A stretch of 64,000 nt of DNA from Chrysogorgia sp. JL179-B06 (Eukaryota > Cnidaria > Anthozoa > Scleralcyonacea > Chrysogorgiidae): positions 1,337,001-1,401,000 of the forward strand of contig JAYKKM010000145.1 of assembly GCA_035772405.1 (NCBI GenBank), read 5' to 3'. Below, in pieces: positions 27,843 through 36,248 of the stretch. Under the pieces are notes generated by a model. The model was not told where the DNA came from. It worked only from the letters and a program-made list of their open reading frames with translations, and ran no database searches. The position numbers and the translations under genes are program-made. The stretch's first letter is position 1, and each line of letters starts with the position of its first letter.

Positions 27843-27973
27843 TATGTTATACTCCCAGAAAAAATCCTAATTTTTTAGTGCGTTTGGTCTGGAACTGTGA
27901 GATACCTGTGAGGTCATCTGTGAGACACCTGTGAGGTCATCTGTGAGTAAGATAACACGTGATAGTGTATTAG
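27843..27973. promoter_or_regulatory. Divergent promoter with 23-bp tandem repeat
   Basis: Between the zinc-finger gene and the 114-residue gene. It includes GTATAAC on the minus strand at 27846-27852, and 2.3 copies of a 23-bp unit (27895-27947) made of CTGTGAGAYA and CCTGTGAGGTCAT, which could bind a regulator repeatedly. Confidence 0.55.
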
Positions 27974-28318
27974 ATGGTTGAGGACCCACAGACGGCTGTT
28001 GAAGCGAAGATTACGGCTGATGTGAAAAGTGTTAAGGTGAAGGACCCAAAGCGTGTCGCTGCTGGTAAGAAGTTGGCTGAGATATCGAAAGCTGCGAAAG
28101 AAAAGAAAATGCGCGAAATGATAGTTAACGAAGAGCAGGGTGGTGAGTGGAGCTATGGATATGTTGTCGGAACACTTGGTGTAATCATCGCTGGTGCTTC
28201 GTTATGGTACACAATTAGCAGTGAAAAAGAGACACGACTAGAGCCTGTGAGTACTGCACCAGCTGTGTCAGAAAGTTGTAGAACTCGTCGTCCAACACTT
28301 GACACATTTGATTCTTGA
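27974..28318 (+). CDS. Small single-pass membrane protein
   Basis: A 114-residue protein. A Lys-rich N-terminal region (VKDPKRVAAGKKLAEISKAAKEKKMRE, residues 23-50) is followed by one hydrophobic segment at about 60-80 (YGYVVGTLGVIIAGASLWY) and a Ser/Thr/Arg-rich tail. The basic plus transmembrane layout is common in small virion proteins of cnidarian Polintons. The exact role is unknown. Its stop lies 23 bp before the next ATG. Confidence 0.7.
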   Translation: MVEDPQTAVEAKITADVKSVKVKDPKRVAAGKKLAEISKAAKEKKMREMIVNEEQGGEWSYGYVVGTLGVIIAGASLWYTISSEKETRLEPVSTAPAVSESCRTRRPTLDTFDS

Positions 28319-28341
28319 ACAAAACACACGACAATGTATAT

Positions 28342-28578
28342 ATGTCCGCGATCGATCGAAAAGAACTTATGAACGAACTGTACGATGCGCTACTTGTTAC
28401 GACTGGTGCTGTGGTAGTGAGTATGATTTCTAAAAAGGCTTTGGGAGAACCATTGGGAACACCAGAGACTGTGAAAGGCACAGTGAAACTTGCTGCGGCT
28501 GTTGGCGCGGGAACGCTGCTAGTAAAATGGATGCAATCGAAAAAGTGGATACCGACAGACCCATTCAAATCAACGTAA
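28342..28578 (+). CDS. Small membrane protein
   Basis: A 78-residue protein with two hydrophobic segments (ALLVTTGAVVVSMIS; LAAAVGAGTLLVKWM). The open frame extends nine codons upstream to a TTG, but ATG 28342 (MSAIDRKEL), preceded by GTATAT, is the likely start. Membrane topology suggests a virion membrane or entry role; not established. Confidence 0.65.
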   Translation: MSAIDRKELMNELYDALLVTTGAVVVSMISKKALGEPLGTPETVKGTVKLAAAVGAGTLLVKWMQSKKWIPTDPFKST

Positions 28579-28582
28579 GTTA

Positions 28583-29002
28583 ATGGTGAGTGTCGTGGCT
28601 GGAGGGATATTTAATGCAGTGGCTTTTGCAGGCGCTGGCTTTATGTTTTCGAAGTTTAATCACTCAGGCTATGAGACCGAGATGAAAAGGCACAACCATG
28701 CGTTGGAGCAGTTAGCCAGTGCGAAAGAAGTGTGGTATGAGAATGAGGTCGCTAAGAAAGATAAGATCCAGCGTTTGCGACAACGGCTCTCTGATGCTAA
28801 TGCTGACATCAATGACACAAACCATGCGTTGGAAGAACTTAGAAGCGTAATGACCATACAGTACAGCGGACGAGTGTTCACTGACCTCCCGAAGATTGCG
28901 GATTACTACCAACCGAGTGCGGAAATGAAGGAATACCAATTGTTGTTTGTTGGCGCGCTAGGTTTGAGTAGTGGAATAGCAGTGTGGGTGCTAGTTCGGT
29001 GA
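28583..29002 (+). CDS. Membrane / coiled-coil protein
   Basis: A 139-residue protein with an N-terminal hydrophobic segment (residues 2-21), a charged coiled coil from about 28 to 90 (EMKRHNHALEQLASAKEVW, IQRLRQRLSDANADI) and a C-terminal hydrophobic segment (YQLLFVGALGLSSGIAVWVL). The two halves of the coil repeat a HNHALE[QE]L motif (HNHALEQL, TNHALEEL). It follows the previous gene after 4 bp. It is similar in layout to small structural proteins of other Polintons. Confidence 0.7.
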   Translation: MVSVVAGGIFNAVAFAGAGFMFSKFNHSGYETEMKRHNHALEQLASAKEVWYENEVAKKDKIQRLRQRLSDANADINDTNHALEELRSVMTIQYSGRVFTDLPKIADYYQPSAEMKEYQLLFVGALGLSSGIAVWVLVR

Positions 29003-29027
29003 AAAAAATGTTGGGGTAGTATAAGCG

Positions 29028-29591
29028 ATGGACAAACTTATGAGGCAGATGAGCTACGGTTACACAATTGACGAAATCGCGAGTGAGACGCAAACTGAGT
29101 GTGGAGACACCTTCAGAATTCACCACTGCTCGGATTGTGAGGTTGTGAAAAGTGTGACTGAATGTGGTGGGTACGCGTGTCCAAAGTGTGGTGACACCGA
29201 ATGGGGTTACACTCAGAGTTACAGCGACATGAGACTCACGCGACTAAAAAGCGTTCACAAACGGTCTTGGTGGATGGGGAGGAGACTACGGAACGTTGTG
29301 AAGGGTGAGCACCTTGAGTTGATAAAAGAGGACTTCTTGAAAGTTGTCAACGCATTGTACTCATGCAATTTGGTAAAGGGTAGAAATGTCAGCAGATATG
29401 GATACTACATTATTAGGTTGTGCCATAGAAGACGAGTCGAGACACTCAAGAAGGTGTCAGACCTCAAAGACGGGAAGGTGAAAGACTTGTTCGACGATAA
29501 TTTGTTTGGGGTGGTGTACCCAAAGCTAGGGTGGTGTGAGAGTGGTGATATTTATTACAATGAGTGGGCTAAGAAAAAAAGTGTAGTGTAA
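29028..29591 (+). CDS. Zinc-ribbon protein, possible late transcription factor
   Basis: A 187-residue protein. A zinc ribbon is formed by HCSDC (Cys34, Cys37) and CPKC (Cys51, Cys54). It is followed by a basic helical domain (LKSVHKRSWWMGRRLRNVVK, DFLKVVNAL, YGYYIIRLCHRRRVE) and a hydrophobic end with LGW. The order zinc ribbon plus about 120 helical residues recalls the poxvirus/NCLDV VLTF3 family, but the match is by eye and tentative. GTATAAG lies 2 bp before the ATG. It is directly upstream of PolB. Confidence 0.7.
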   Translation: MDKLMRQMSYGYTIDEIASETQTECGDTFRIHHCSDCEVVKSVTECGGYACPKCGDTEWGYTQSYSDMRLTRLKSVHKRSWWMGRRLRNVVKGEHLELIKEDFLKVVNALYSCNLVKGRNVSRYGYYIIRLCHRRRVETLKKVSDLKDGKVKDLFDDNLFGVVYPKLGWCESGDIYYNEWAKKKSVV

Positions 29592-29601
29592 GTATAAGCC
29601 A

Positions 29602-32600
29602 ATGAGTCGGACTGTGAAAAACCCGCTGAAAAAAAGACGGGCGCATAAGACGAGTGCAGCCGTTGTCGATTCACTAACAGATGAAGCGATCAACGTTCAC
29701 GGCTTCTTTAGAGATCAAGAAACACAACCTGTAGCCCAAGACCTCACACCGCCAACACATTTGTTGGATCGAGCACTGAGAGGGTTCACAAGGTCTTATG
29801 GAGTCGAAGTAATCGACGACAGAGACATCAATCAGGTAAATGGTAGTAGAAGTGTTGTCACTAACCTTTTGAGACGTGAATTAGGTGAGGCCAACGGAAT
29901 GAAAGTGGTGGAGACAGTCAAGGTCACTTTTGAGAAGGCTTTAGAACTCAATAAGACCACATACAAAACTGCCTACTTTAACAGCGAAACGTTCGTCGTC
30001 ATTAATGACCACGACATCGAGGGTGTTGCCAATCGCGGGTCGGAGCAGATTTTGACGCGGATAGCTGGGTGGCTATCTGAGGGGTCTGGATGGACTATCG
30101 ACAAAATAGATGCACACTACGTTAACGTCGCTATTTACAGACCTTTGCATGGGAGTAGCTACATTGTGTTGCCAAAGGAGCTGCGCAACAGTATGAAGGG
30201 TCTGATAAACGTAAATAACGACGATGACAACGAGTGCTTTAGATGGTGTCACCTAGCGCACAAGTTTCCTGTTGGAAAAAACTCTGACAGAACGTCAAAA
30301 TACGTCAGACATGTCAGTAAGCTGAATTATGACGGAATCGACTTCCCAGTATCAGTCAAAGACTACAACAAGATCGAAAAGGCGAACGATATTAGCATAA
30401 ATGTTTTTGGGTACGAAAATAAGCAGCCATTCCCTGTGTACGTTTCTAAGGAGACGTATCCTGACCATATGGACCTACTGTTGATAACTAATGACGTGGG
30501 CAACAAGCATTATGTGTACATTCGCGATTTCGACAAATTCATGTACCGTCAGACAAAGTATAAGGCGAGAAAGCACTTTTGTAGATATTGCTTGCAGTGT
30601 TTTACCCGAGCGGACGTGCTTGAAAGTCATATTGAAGTGTGTTTGGTCATCAATGGGAAGCAAGCTATTAAAATGCCACAAAAAGGTGCGAAAGTGAAAT
30701 ATGAGAATTTTAGCAGACAATTAAATGTACCATTTGTGGTGTATGCAGACTTCGAGGCTATCACACAGAAGGTGCACACAGCGACACCATCAAGCGAGTG
30801 TAGCTACACAAATGCTTACCAGAGGCACGTTGACTGCGGTTATGGGTATAAATTAGTTTGTTGTTATGACAACGAGCACAGTAAGCCAGTGAAAGTGTAT
30901 CGCGGTGAAAATGCAGTCAACAAGTTCATTGGGGAGATGTTAGAAATTGTCGAATATTGTAAAGAGACATCTGAGAGTCACTTTAACAAAGAAATGATAC
31001 TGACTGATGCCGATAAGAGGAACTTTGACGAGGCTAAAAGTTGTCATATTTGCAGTGTTGAGTACACTGGCGCTGACGTTAGAGTGAGAGACCACTGTCA
31101 TGTCTCAGGTGAGTACAGAGGGTCCGCACATCGTCAGTGTAACGTGAACTTTAAGTTGACTGACAAAATTCCCGTGATCTTTCATAACTTACGTGGCTAC
31201 GATAGTCATTTCATTATGCAGGAGATTGGTAAGTTTGGCCAAGACATAAACGTGATACCAAACAACATGGAGAAGTACATGGCGTTCATGCTTGGAAAAA
31301 ACTTAGTATTTTTGGACAGCTTTCAGTTCATGAGTAGTGGTCTAGACAACTTGGTGAGGAACCTACCAAGGGACGCTTTCAAATACACGTCAGAAGTGTT
31401 TCGCGACGAGGGGTTGGCACTTATGACAAGAAAGGGGGTCTATCCCTACGATTATATGAACTCCTTTGAAAAATTCGACGAATGCGAGCTACCCTCCAAA
31501 AAAGATTTCTACAATATTCTGAATGATGAGCATATCACGGAGGAAATGCACGAGCGCGCCATCGATGTGTGGGACTACTTCGACGTTGAAAATATGGGTG
31601 GGTATCACGACCTGTATTTGAAAAGTGATGTGCTCTTGCTCGCCGACGTTTTTGAGAACTTTAGAAAGACATGCCATCGTGAGTATAAATTAGACCCGTG
31701 TCACTATTTCACATCGCCTGGATTGGCTTGGGACGCCATGTTAAAGATGACTGGAGTAGAACTTGATTTATTGTCTGACATTGACATGTTCCAGTTCGTA
31801 GAATTAGGTATGCGTGGTGGTGTGAGCTACATATGCAACAGACATGGCGTGGCGAATAATAAGTACATGGAAGGGTATGACAAAAAGCAAGAGTCGAAGT
31901 ATTTGATGTACCTTGACGCCAACAACTTGTATGGATGGGCAATGAGTCGAAGTCTACCCACGGGCGGCTTCAAGTGGTTGACTGAGAAAGAAATAGAAAA
32001 AGTTAATCTATGTGACTATCACAACAATAGTAAAAAAGGTTTACTGCTCGAGGTCGACTTGGAGTACCCAACCCATTTGCATGACCTACACAATGATTAC
32101 CCGTTGGCTCCCGAGAAGATGGAGATAACCGTTGACATGTTGTCGGAGTACTGCACGAAAATCAAAAATAAGTTTAATGTGAGTGTTGGTGGTGTGAAGA
32201 AGCTGGTGACTAATTTGATGGACAAAAAAAAGTATGTGTGTCACTACGGAAATCTGCAGTTGTACATGGATCTTGGATTAAAAATCAATAAGATTCATAG
32301 GGTCCTGCAGTTTGACCAGTCCAAGTGGCTAGGCAAGTACATCGACTTTAACACAGTCAAAAGAACCGCGGCTAAGAACGCTTTTGAGAAGGACTTCTTC
32401 AAGTTGATGAACAACAGTGTGTTCGGAAAAACGATGGAAAACTTGAGGAAGCGTGTGGACGTAAGATTAGTGACCACTGCGAAGAAATTAGAAAAGCTCG
32501 TCTCAAAGCCGACGTTTGTGTCTTGCAAAATATTTAGCGAGAACTTAGTCGCTGTCCATAAGGTTAAAGAAACGCTGACACTAAATAGGCCCGCATATGT

Positions 32601-32634
32601 GCATACTAGACTTGAGCAAAACGCTGATGTATGA
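29602..32634 (+). CDS. polB: Protein-primed family B DNA polymerase, main part
   Basis: The first 1010 codons of the Polinton replicative polymerase. An N-terminal region includes PKELRNSMKGLIN and a C2H2-like finger (CRYCLQCF, about residues 325-350). Exonuclease motifs are YADFEA (I, about 380), HNLRGYDSH (II, about 530) and YLKSDVLLLADVF (III, about 675). An endonuclease VII-like Cys/His insertion lies at about 480-515 (CHICSVEY..CHVSGEYRG..HRQC). Polymerase motif A is LDANNLYGWAM (about 770) and motif B KLMNNSVFGKTM (about 940). The frame then stops at 32634; motif C is in the next frame. A net frameshift of +1 (for example an 8-bp loss) occurs at about 32597-32602, so this copy is probably defective. 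GTATAAG precedes the ATG. Confidence 0.95.
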   Translation: MSRTVKNPLKKRRAHKTSAAVVDSLTDEAINVHGFFRDQETQPVAQDLTPPTHLLDRALRGFTRSYGVEVIDDRDINQVNGSRSVVTNLLRRELGEANGMKVVETVKVTFEKALELNKTTYKTAYFNSETFVVINDHDIEGVANRGSEQILTRIAGWLSEGSGWTIDKIDAHYVNVAIYRPLHGSSYIVLPKELRNSMKGLINVNNDDDNECFRWCHLAHKFPVGKNSDRTSKYVRHVSKLNYDGIDFPVSVKDYNKIEKANDISINVFGYENKQPFPVYVSKETYPDHMDLLLITNDVGNKHYVYIRDFDKFMYRQTKYKARKHFCRYCLQCFTRADVLESHIEVCLVINGKQAIKMPQKGAKVKYENFSRQLNVPFVVYADFEAITQKVHTATPSSECSYTNAYQRHVDCGYGYKLVCCYDNEHSKPVKVYRGENAVNKFIGEMLEIVEYCKETSESHFNKEMILTDADKRNFDEAKSCHICSVEYTGADVRVRDHCHVSGEYRGSAHRQCNVNFKLTDKIPVIFHNLRGYDSHFIMQEIGKFGQDINVIPNNMEKYMAFMLGKNLVFLDSFQFMSSGLDNLVRNLPRDAFKYTSEVFRDEGLALMTRKGVYPYDYMNSFEKFDECELPSKKDFYNILNDEHITEEMHERAIDVWDYFDVENMGGYHDLYLKSDVLLLADVFENFRKTCHREYKLDPCHYFTSPGLAWDAMLKMTGVELDLLSDIDMFQFVELGMRGGVSYICNRHGVANNKYMEGYDKKQESKYLMYLDANNLYGWAMSRSLPTGGFKWLTEKEIEKVNLCDYHNNSKKGLLLEVDLEYPTHLHDLHNDYPLAPEKMEITVDMLSEYCTKIKNKFNVSVGGVKKLVTNLMDKKKYVCHYGNLQLYMDLGLKINKIHRVLQFDQSKWLGKYIDFNTVKRTAAKNAFEKDFFKLMNNSVFGKTMENLRKRVDVRLVTTAKKLEKLVSKPTFVSCKIFSENLVAVHKVKETLTLNRPAYVHTRLEQNADV

Positions 32635-33205
32635 CTTCCACTACAACTATATCATGAAAAAGTACTCTAGCGACACCTGCAGACTACACTTCACCGACAC
32701 TGACAGTCTGCTGTACTCAATCAAAACCGATGACGTTTATTCCGACTTTATGATGGAGTGCGAAAAGTTTGACAATAGCGACTACCCTGCAGACAGCCCA
32801 TTCTTTTTTAGAGAGAATAAGAAAGTTATTGGGAAGATGAAGGACGAGTGCGCTGGAACGCCAATTGTCGAGTTCGTCGGGTTGCGCAGTAAAATGTACA
32901 GCTATTTGAAAGAGGGTGGAGGCGGCGGGAGAACCGCTAAAGGTATTAGAAAGAATATAATTAAAAAAGTGATCAGACACGAAGATTACAAAAGTGTGTT
33001 ACTTGAGCAGAAACAATTGCGACACATAATGAAGACCATTAGAAGTGTCAAACATCAGCTCGGTAGCTACGAAATTAATAAAGTATCGCTATCCTGCTTC
33101 GACGATAAACGACACCTTTTAGAAAATGGTATTGACTCCTACGCATATGGTCACAAAAACATTGTAGTGAGAGACACCACTGAAAACAGTGAGCAAACGG
33201 ACTAA
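32597..33205 (+). CDS. polB: PolB C-terminal part in shifted frame
   Basis: About 200 codons continuing PolB in the +1 frame. They carry polymerase motif C (FTDTDSLLY), KSKDEC-like DECAGTPIVEFVGLRSKMYSY and the thumb region, ending ...RDTTENSEQTD. Homology begins almost exactly where the upstream frame loses it, so the break is a small deletion (or an assembly error) rather than a separate gene. The last eight residues equal those of the protein at 15987-16499. Confidence 0.9.
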   Translation: MCILDLSKTLMYDFHYNYIMKKYSSDTCRLHFTDTDSLLYSIKTDDVYSDFMMECEKFDNSDYPADSPFFFRENKKVIGKMKDECAGTPIVEFVGLRSKMYSYLKEGGGGGRTAKGIRKNIIKKVIRHEDYKSVLLEQKQLRHIMKTIRSVKHQLGSYEINKVSLSCFDDKRHLLENGIDSYAYGHKNIVVRDTTENSEQTD

Positions 33206-33397
33206 TTCGCAAAACGACTGGCTATTTGTTAGTCAATGTTGTTAGCCAATCAAAAGAGCGCCATTTCGCTATCCACTTGGATAAAACATCACCACTAGAA
33301 TCAAAATCTAGTGGTTTTTTTTCGCGCGTGAATTGAGACAACAGCAGAACGCGTCGGTTGAAACGACACTCTCTATTCTCTAATATGTGGGAGTGAG
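33206..33397 (+). terminator. PolB 3' region with hairpin and T-run
   Basis: A 9-bp stem (ACCACTAGA/TCTAGTGGT, 33291-33315) with a 7-nt loop is followed by a run of Ts to 33322, a strong intrinsic-type terminator shape unusual for animal DNA. After it, sequence related to the left subterminal repeats leads into the right terminal repeat. Confidence 0.5.
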
Positions 33398-33798
33398 CTC
33401 GTACCACATTTTATTTTTTAACACGCGAAAATGTTGAAATGACACTTTCTATTTTTTCCTAAATGTAATTTGTGAGAATTTTGAAACGACACTCTCTTTT
33501 TTTTAAATATGGCTGAAATGGTGTCAAATTTAGTATAAATTTGGTATTGTTTCGCTAATCTCGCATGTGTTTGACATCAATTTAGTAGAAAACGTGCGAA
33601 GGGTGTCTAGATTGACTAACGATCGTTGTAGTAGTATAGCAACTAGGGCTGCGAGCTTATTCGACGTCAATCGTGAATATAAACACCAAAACATCGCCAA
33701 ATTTGTCGAGTCGTGACTTGGCCAAATTTGGTGACGTTTTGGTGTTTATATTCACGGTTGAGGTCGATTGAGCTCGCAGCCCTAGTTGCTATACTACT
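33398..33798. repeat. Right terminal inverted repeat with tip palindrome
   Basis: Mirror copy of 15296-15696. The palindrome occupies 33630-33798. The inner border lies in CTCGTACCAC at 33398. The element is followed by the TATATG duplication (33799-33804). Confidence 0.95.
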
Positions 33799-33860
33799 TA
33801 TATGTATATGTATATGTGTATAATGTATATGTATGTGTGTATGTATATGTGTATATATAT
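33799..33860. repeat. TATATG microsatellite, Polinton target (right half)
   Basis: Continuation of the microsatellite interrupted by the Polinton. The first six bases are the target duplication. Confidence 0.85.
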
Positions 33861-34001
33861 ATTTTTAATGCCAAACATGACCTATACGCAGATTTTCGTA
33901 ACGCAATACATGTTTGATTCGACATAGCAATGCTGCATTTTGATTCGTGATTCGACACATGACTACTGAGCAAATATTATATGTATTAAACTGTCAGTGT
34001 C

Positions 34002-34506
34002 TTAGGCTGTTTCACATTAGACTGTTTCACTTTAGGCTCAGTATTTCACATTAGGCTATTTCACATTAGGCTATTTCACATTAGGCTATTTCACTTTAGG
34101 CTATTTCACATTAGGCTATTTCACATTAGGTTATTTCACATTAGGCTATTTCACATTAGGCTATTTCACTTTAGGCTATTTCACATTAGGCTATTTCACA
34201 TTAGGCTATTTCACATTAGGCTATTTCACATTAGGCTATTTCACTTTAGGCTATTTCACATTAGGCTATTTCACTTTAGGCTATTTCACTTTAGGCTATT
34301 TCACATTAGGCTATTTCACATTAGGCTATTTCACATTAGGCTATTTCACTTTAGGCTATTTCACATTAGGCTATTTCACATTAGGCTATTTCACTTTAGG
34401 CTATTTCACTTTAGGCTATTTCACATTAGGCTATTTCACATTAGGCTATTTCACTTTAGGCTATTTCACTTTAGGCTATTTCACATTAGGCTATTTCACA
34501 TTAGGC
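34002..34506. repeat. 15-bp satellite with 60-bp higher-order pattern
   Basis: About 33 copies of TATTTCACATTAGGC, with a second version containing CACTTTAGG. In the right half the two versions alternate in a TTAA-type order, giving a 60-bp higher-order period; lines starting 34261, 34381 and 34441 carry the same order. Confidence 0.95.
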
Positions 34507-34644
34507 TTTATAAAATAACAAATTAAAAACGCACGCGCTGATTGGCTGAAAGCCGTGTTTCTATAACTCGATGGAAAACATGGATTTTTCCCGCCATTTT
34601 TATAAAATAGACGCATGTAAGACGAACCTACTGAGAAAATACTG

Positions 34645-34696
34645 GGGGTTAGGGTTAGAAAACTCGCTAGGCGGGGGGTTAGGGTTAGGGTTAGGA
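34645..34696. repeat. Short interstitial TTAGGG-like repeats
   Basis: Two blocks, GGGGGTTAGGGTTAG and GGTTAGGGTTAGGGTTAGG, separated by about 20 bp. This is the animal telomere motif in an internal position. Confidence 0.8.
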
Positions 34697-35466
34697 TAAA
34701 AGTTGTTTCGGGTAACCAATCAGATTGCTTCCCATGGCAAGTGATCCCCAAAAAAATTTCTGCTGCGCGGGGCCCCTGGCATATTTTCGGTTGCAGCGCA
34801 GAAAAGAAAACAAGTCAGAGGGACGCTAGAAAAATCGAGGGAAATTAATTAAAAAAAATGCGCGTAGTAATGTAATCTTTGGTTTGGCCATTCATTTCAT
34901 TAGTTGTATTAAAATGTGAGAGCCGTGGCCGGGACCCCTGCACTACATGTGTCCCACAAACAGCCAGAAAATGCGGGGTACCTAAATTAGAAACACAAGG
35001 CCCTAAATAAACGTGAGGCACAAAAAAGCTGCGGCCCTCCTCCCCCTTGATCCGCCCCTGATTTAGATATAGTGGCATCGACTTGCTTGGTAACCATACT
35101 TGTTTCAGCTCCGGTGTCGAGGGTAAGTAGTATTGTGTGTTGTTTATAGAACACTTTTAAGTGAGGAGACCGTTTTGTGCGAACACGGCACGCTGTTGAC
35201 TTAACGCGGTAGTTATGGCAACCAGGATTGTCTTCCGGTCTGTGCGCCTGCTTGCATGTTAGCCTTTGGCATGTTTTGGGAGATCAATGCGATGATCACG
35301 GTTTTGGTGAGGATGTTATTTGACTTATTTCTTTGCAGTCTTGAAATCGAGGAAGAGTGCGTCAGTTGATTGGACGAATTGACTGGCAGGTTGTTCTCAT
35401 GGACGTTGAGCTTTTTGTATCTGCGCGAAGCGCAGATATATTGCTGTCGTGTCTGTTAGGTTTGTT
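34697..35466. other. Intergenic repeat debris
   Basis: No gene seen. The stretch near 35030-35065 (CCTCCTCCCCCTTGATCCGC) resembles the end of an old dispersed repeat. Confidence 0.4.
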
Positions 35467-36248
35467 AACCACGAAACAGCGAAACAGCTATTTTTTGTTT
35501 ATCCTTTTAACAAATCTCATGGGAAGTGATACATGGAGGTCGTGGAAGGTCAGGACGTCTTCGTGGAGGGGAGGGTCAACTTCGGAAGTGCTCGGCCCAT
35601 CTTCGGAAGCCATCGGAAGTTGTCGGAACAACTTGAATCCGTTGGAGCGACTTCGGATTTGGTCGGAGAAACTTCGGAAGTGGTCGGAAGGTCGGAGGGT
35701 CGTCGGTATCCATCGACGATCGGTCGGAGGTGGTGGGTGACGTGGTTTCGCTGCTGGGAGTGGGATATCAATGGTTGTCCGCCAAAGAGCAAGCCGCCGC
35801 TGACTATACCCACCAGGGCGCTTATATATATAAGCGCCCTGATACCCACCATTGATATCCCACCCACGTACCAGCGCAAGACCTTGGTACTACCAATTTA
35901 AAACCACCGGCCCACTCCCCTCCAACAGATCCCTACCGCTTCGAGATGTCCTTACGAAGACCTTCCGACCCCATCTGACCACCTTTCGACGACCCACGAG
36001 AGTTGACCACCTCGAAGTATATCCGACCACTTCCGAAGTCGCTCCGATGAATTCTGAAGTTATTCCGACAACTTCCAATGATGTTCCGACGGCTTCCGAA
36101 GATATGCCGAGCACTTCCGAAGTTGGTCCGACCCTCCACGAAGACGTCCTGACCTTCCACGACCTCCATGTATCACTTCCCGTGAGATTTGTTAAAAGGA
36201 TAAACAAAAAATAGCTGTTTCGCTGTTCGCTGTTCGCTGTTCGTGGTT
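35467..36248. mobile_element. Foldback element, about 780 bp
   Basis: Two arms of about 370 bp are inverted copies: AACCACGAAACAGCGAAACA at the left and its variant complement at the right, with TGATACATGGAGGTCGTGG and complement further in. They meet at a perfect 28-bp palindrome (35814-35841). Each arm carries a degenerate array around CTTCGGAAGT. Coding capacity is absent; frames seen in the arms mirror each other. Confidence 0.8.

Larger units (their letters stand above)
15296..33798. mobile_element. Polinton/Maverick (adintovirus-like) provirus
   Basis: An 18,503-bp self-synthesising transposon with virus genes. It has 401-bp terminal inverted repeats starting AGTAGTATAG, 6-bp TATATG target duplications, a protein-primed family B polymerase, a retroviral-type integrase, an A32/FtsK-like packaging ATPase, a double-jelly-roll major capsid protein and a penton-like minor capsid protein. 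This set is diagnostic of Polintons. Extra genes are thymidine kinase, a BRO-N/VRR-NUC fusion, a fibre-like protein and several small membrane proteins. No adenain-type protease was recognised. All frames except PolB are open and the ends match, indicating a recent insertion. Codon and base use are similar across the element, and genes are packed with short or overlapping junctions. Confidence 0.97.

Noticed and set aside
32590..32640. Programmed ribosomal frameshift in PolB
   Set aside because: Conserved residues are missing at the junction and no slippery heptamer with a following structure was evident; a small deletion fits better.
34002..34506. CRISPR-like array
   Set aside because: The 15-bp units are directly adjacent with no unique spacers, and the context is animal DNA; it is a satellite.
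34645..34696. Chromosome end or fusion site from TTAGGG repeats
   Set aside because: Only about 50 bp of degenerate repeats in internal DNA; more likely an insertion or chance-derived interstitial repeat.
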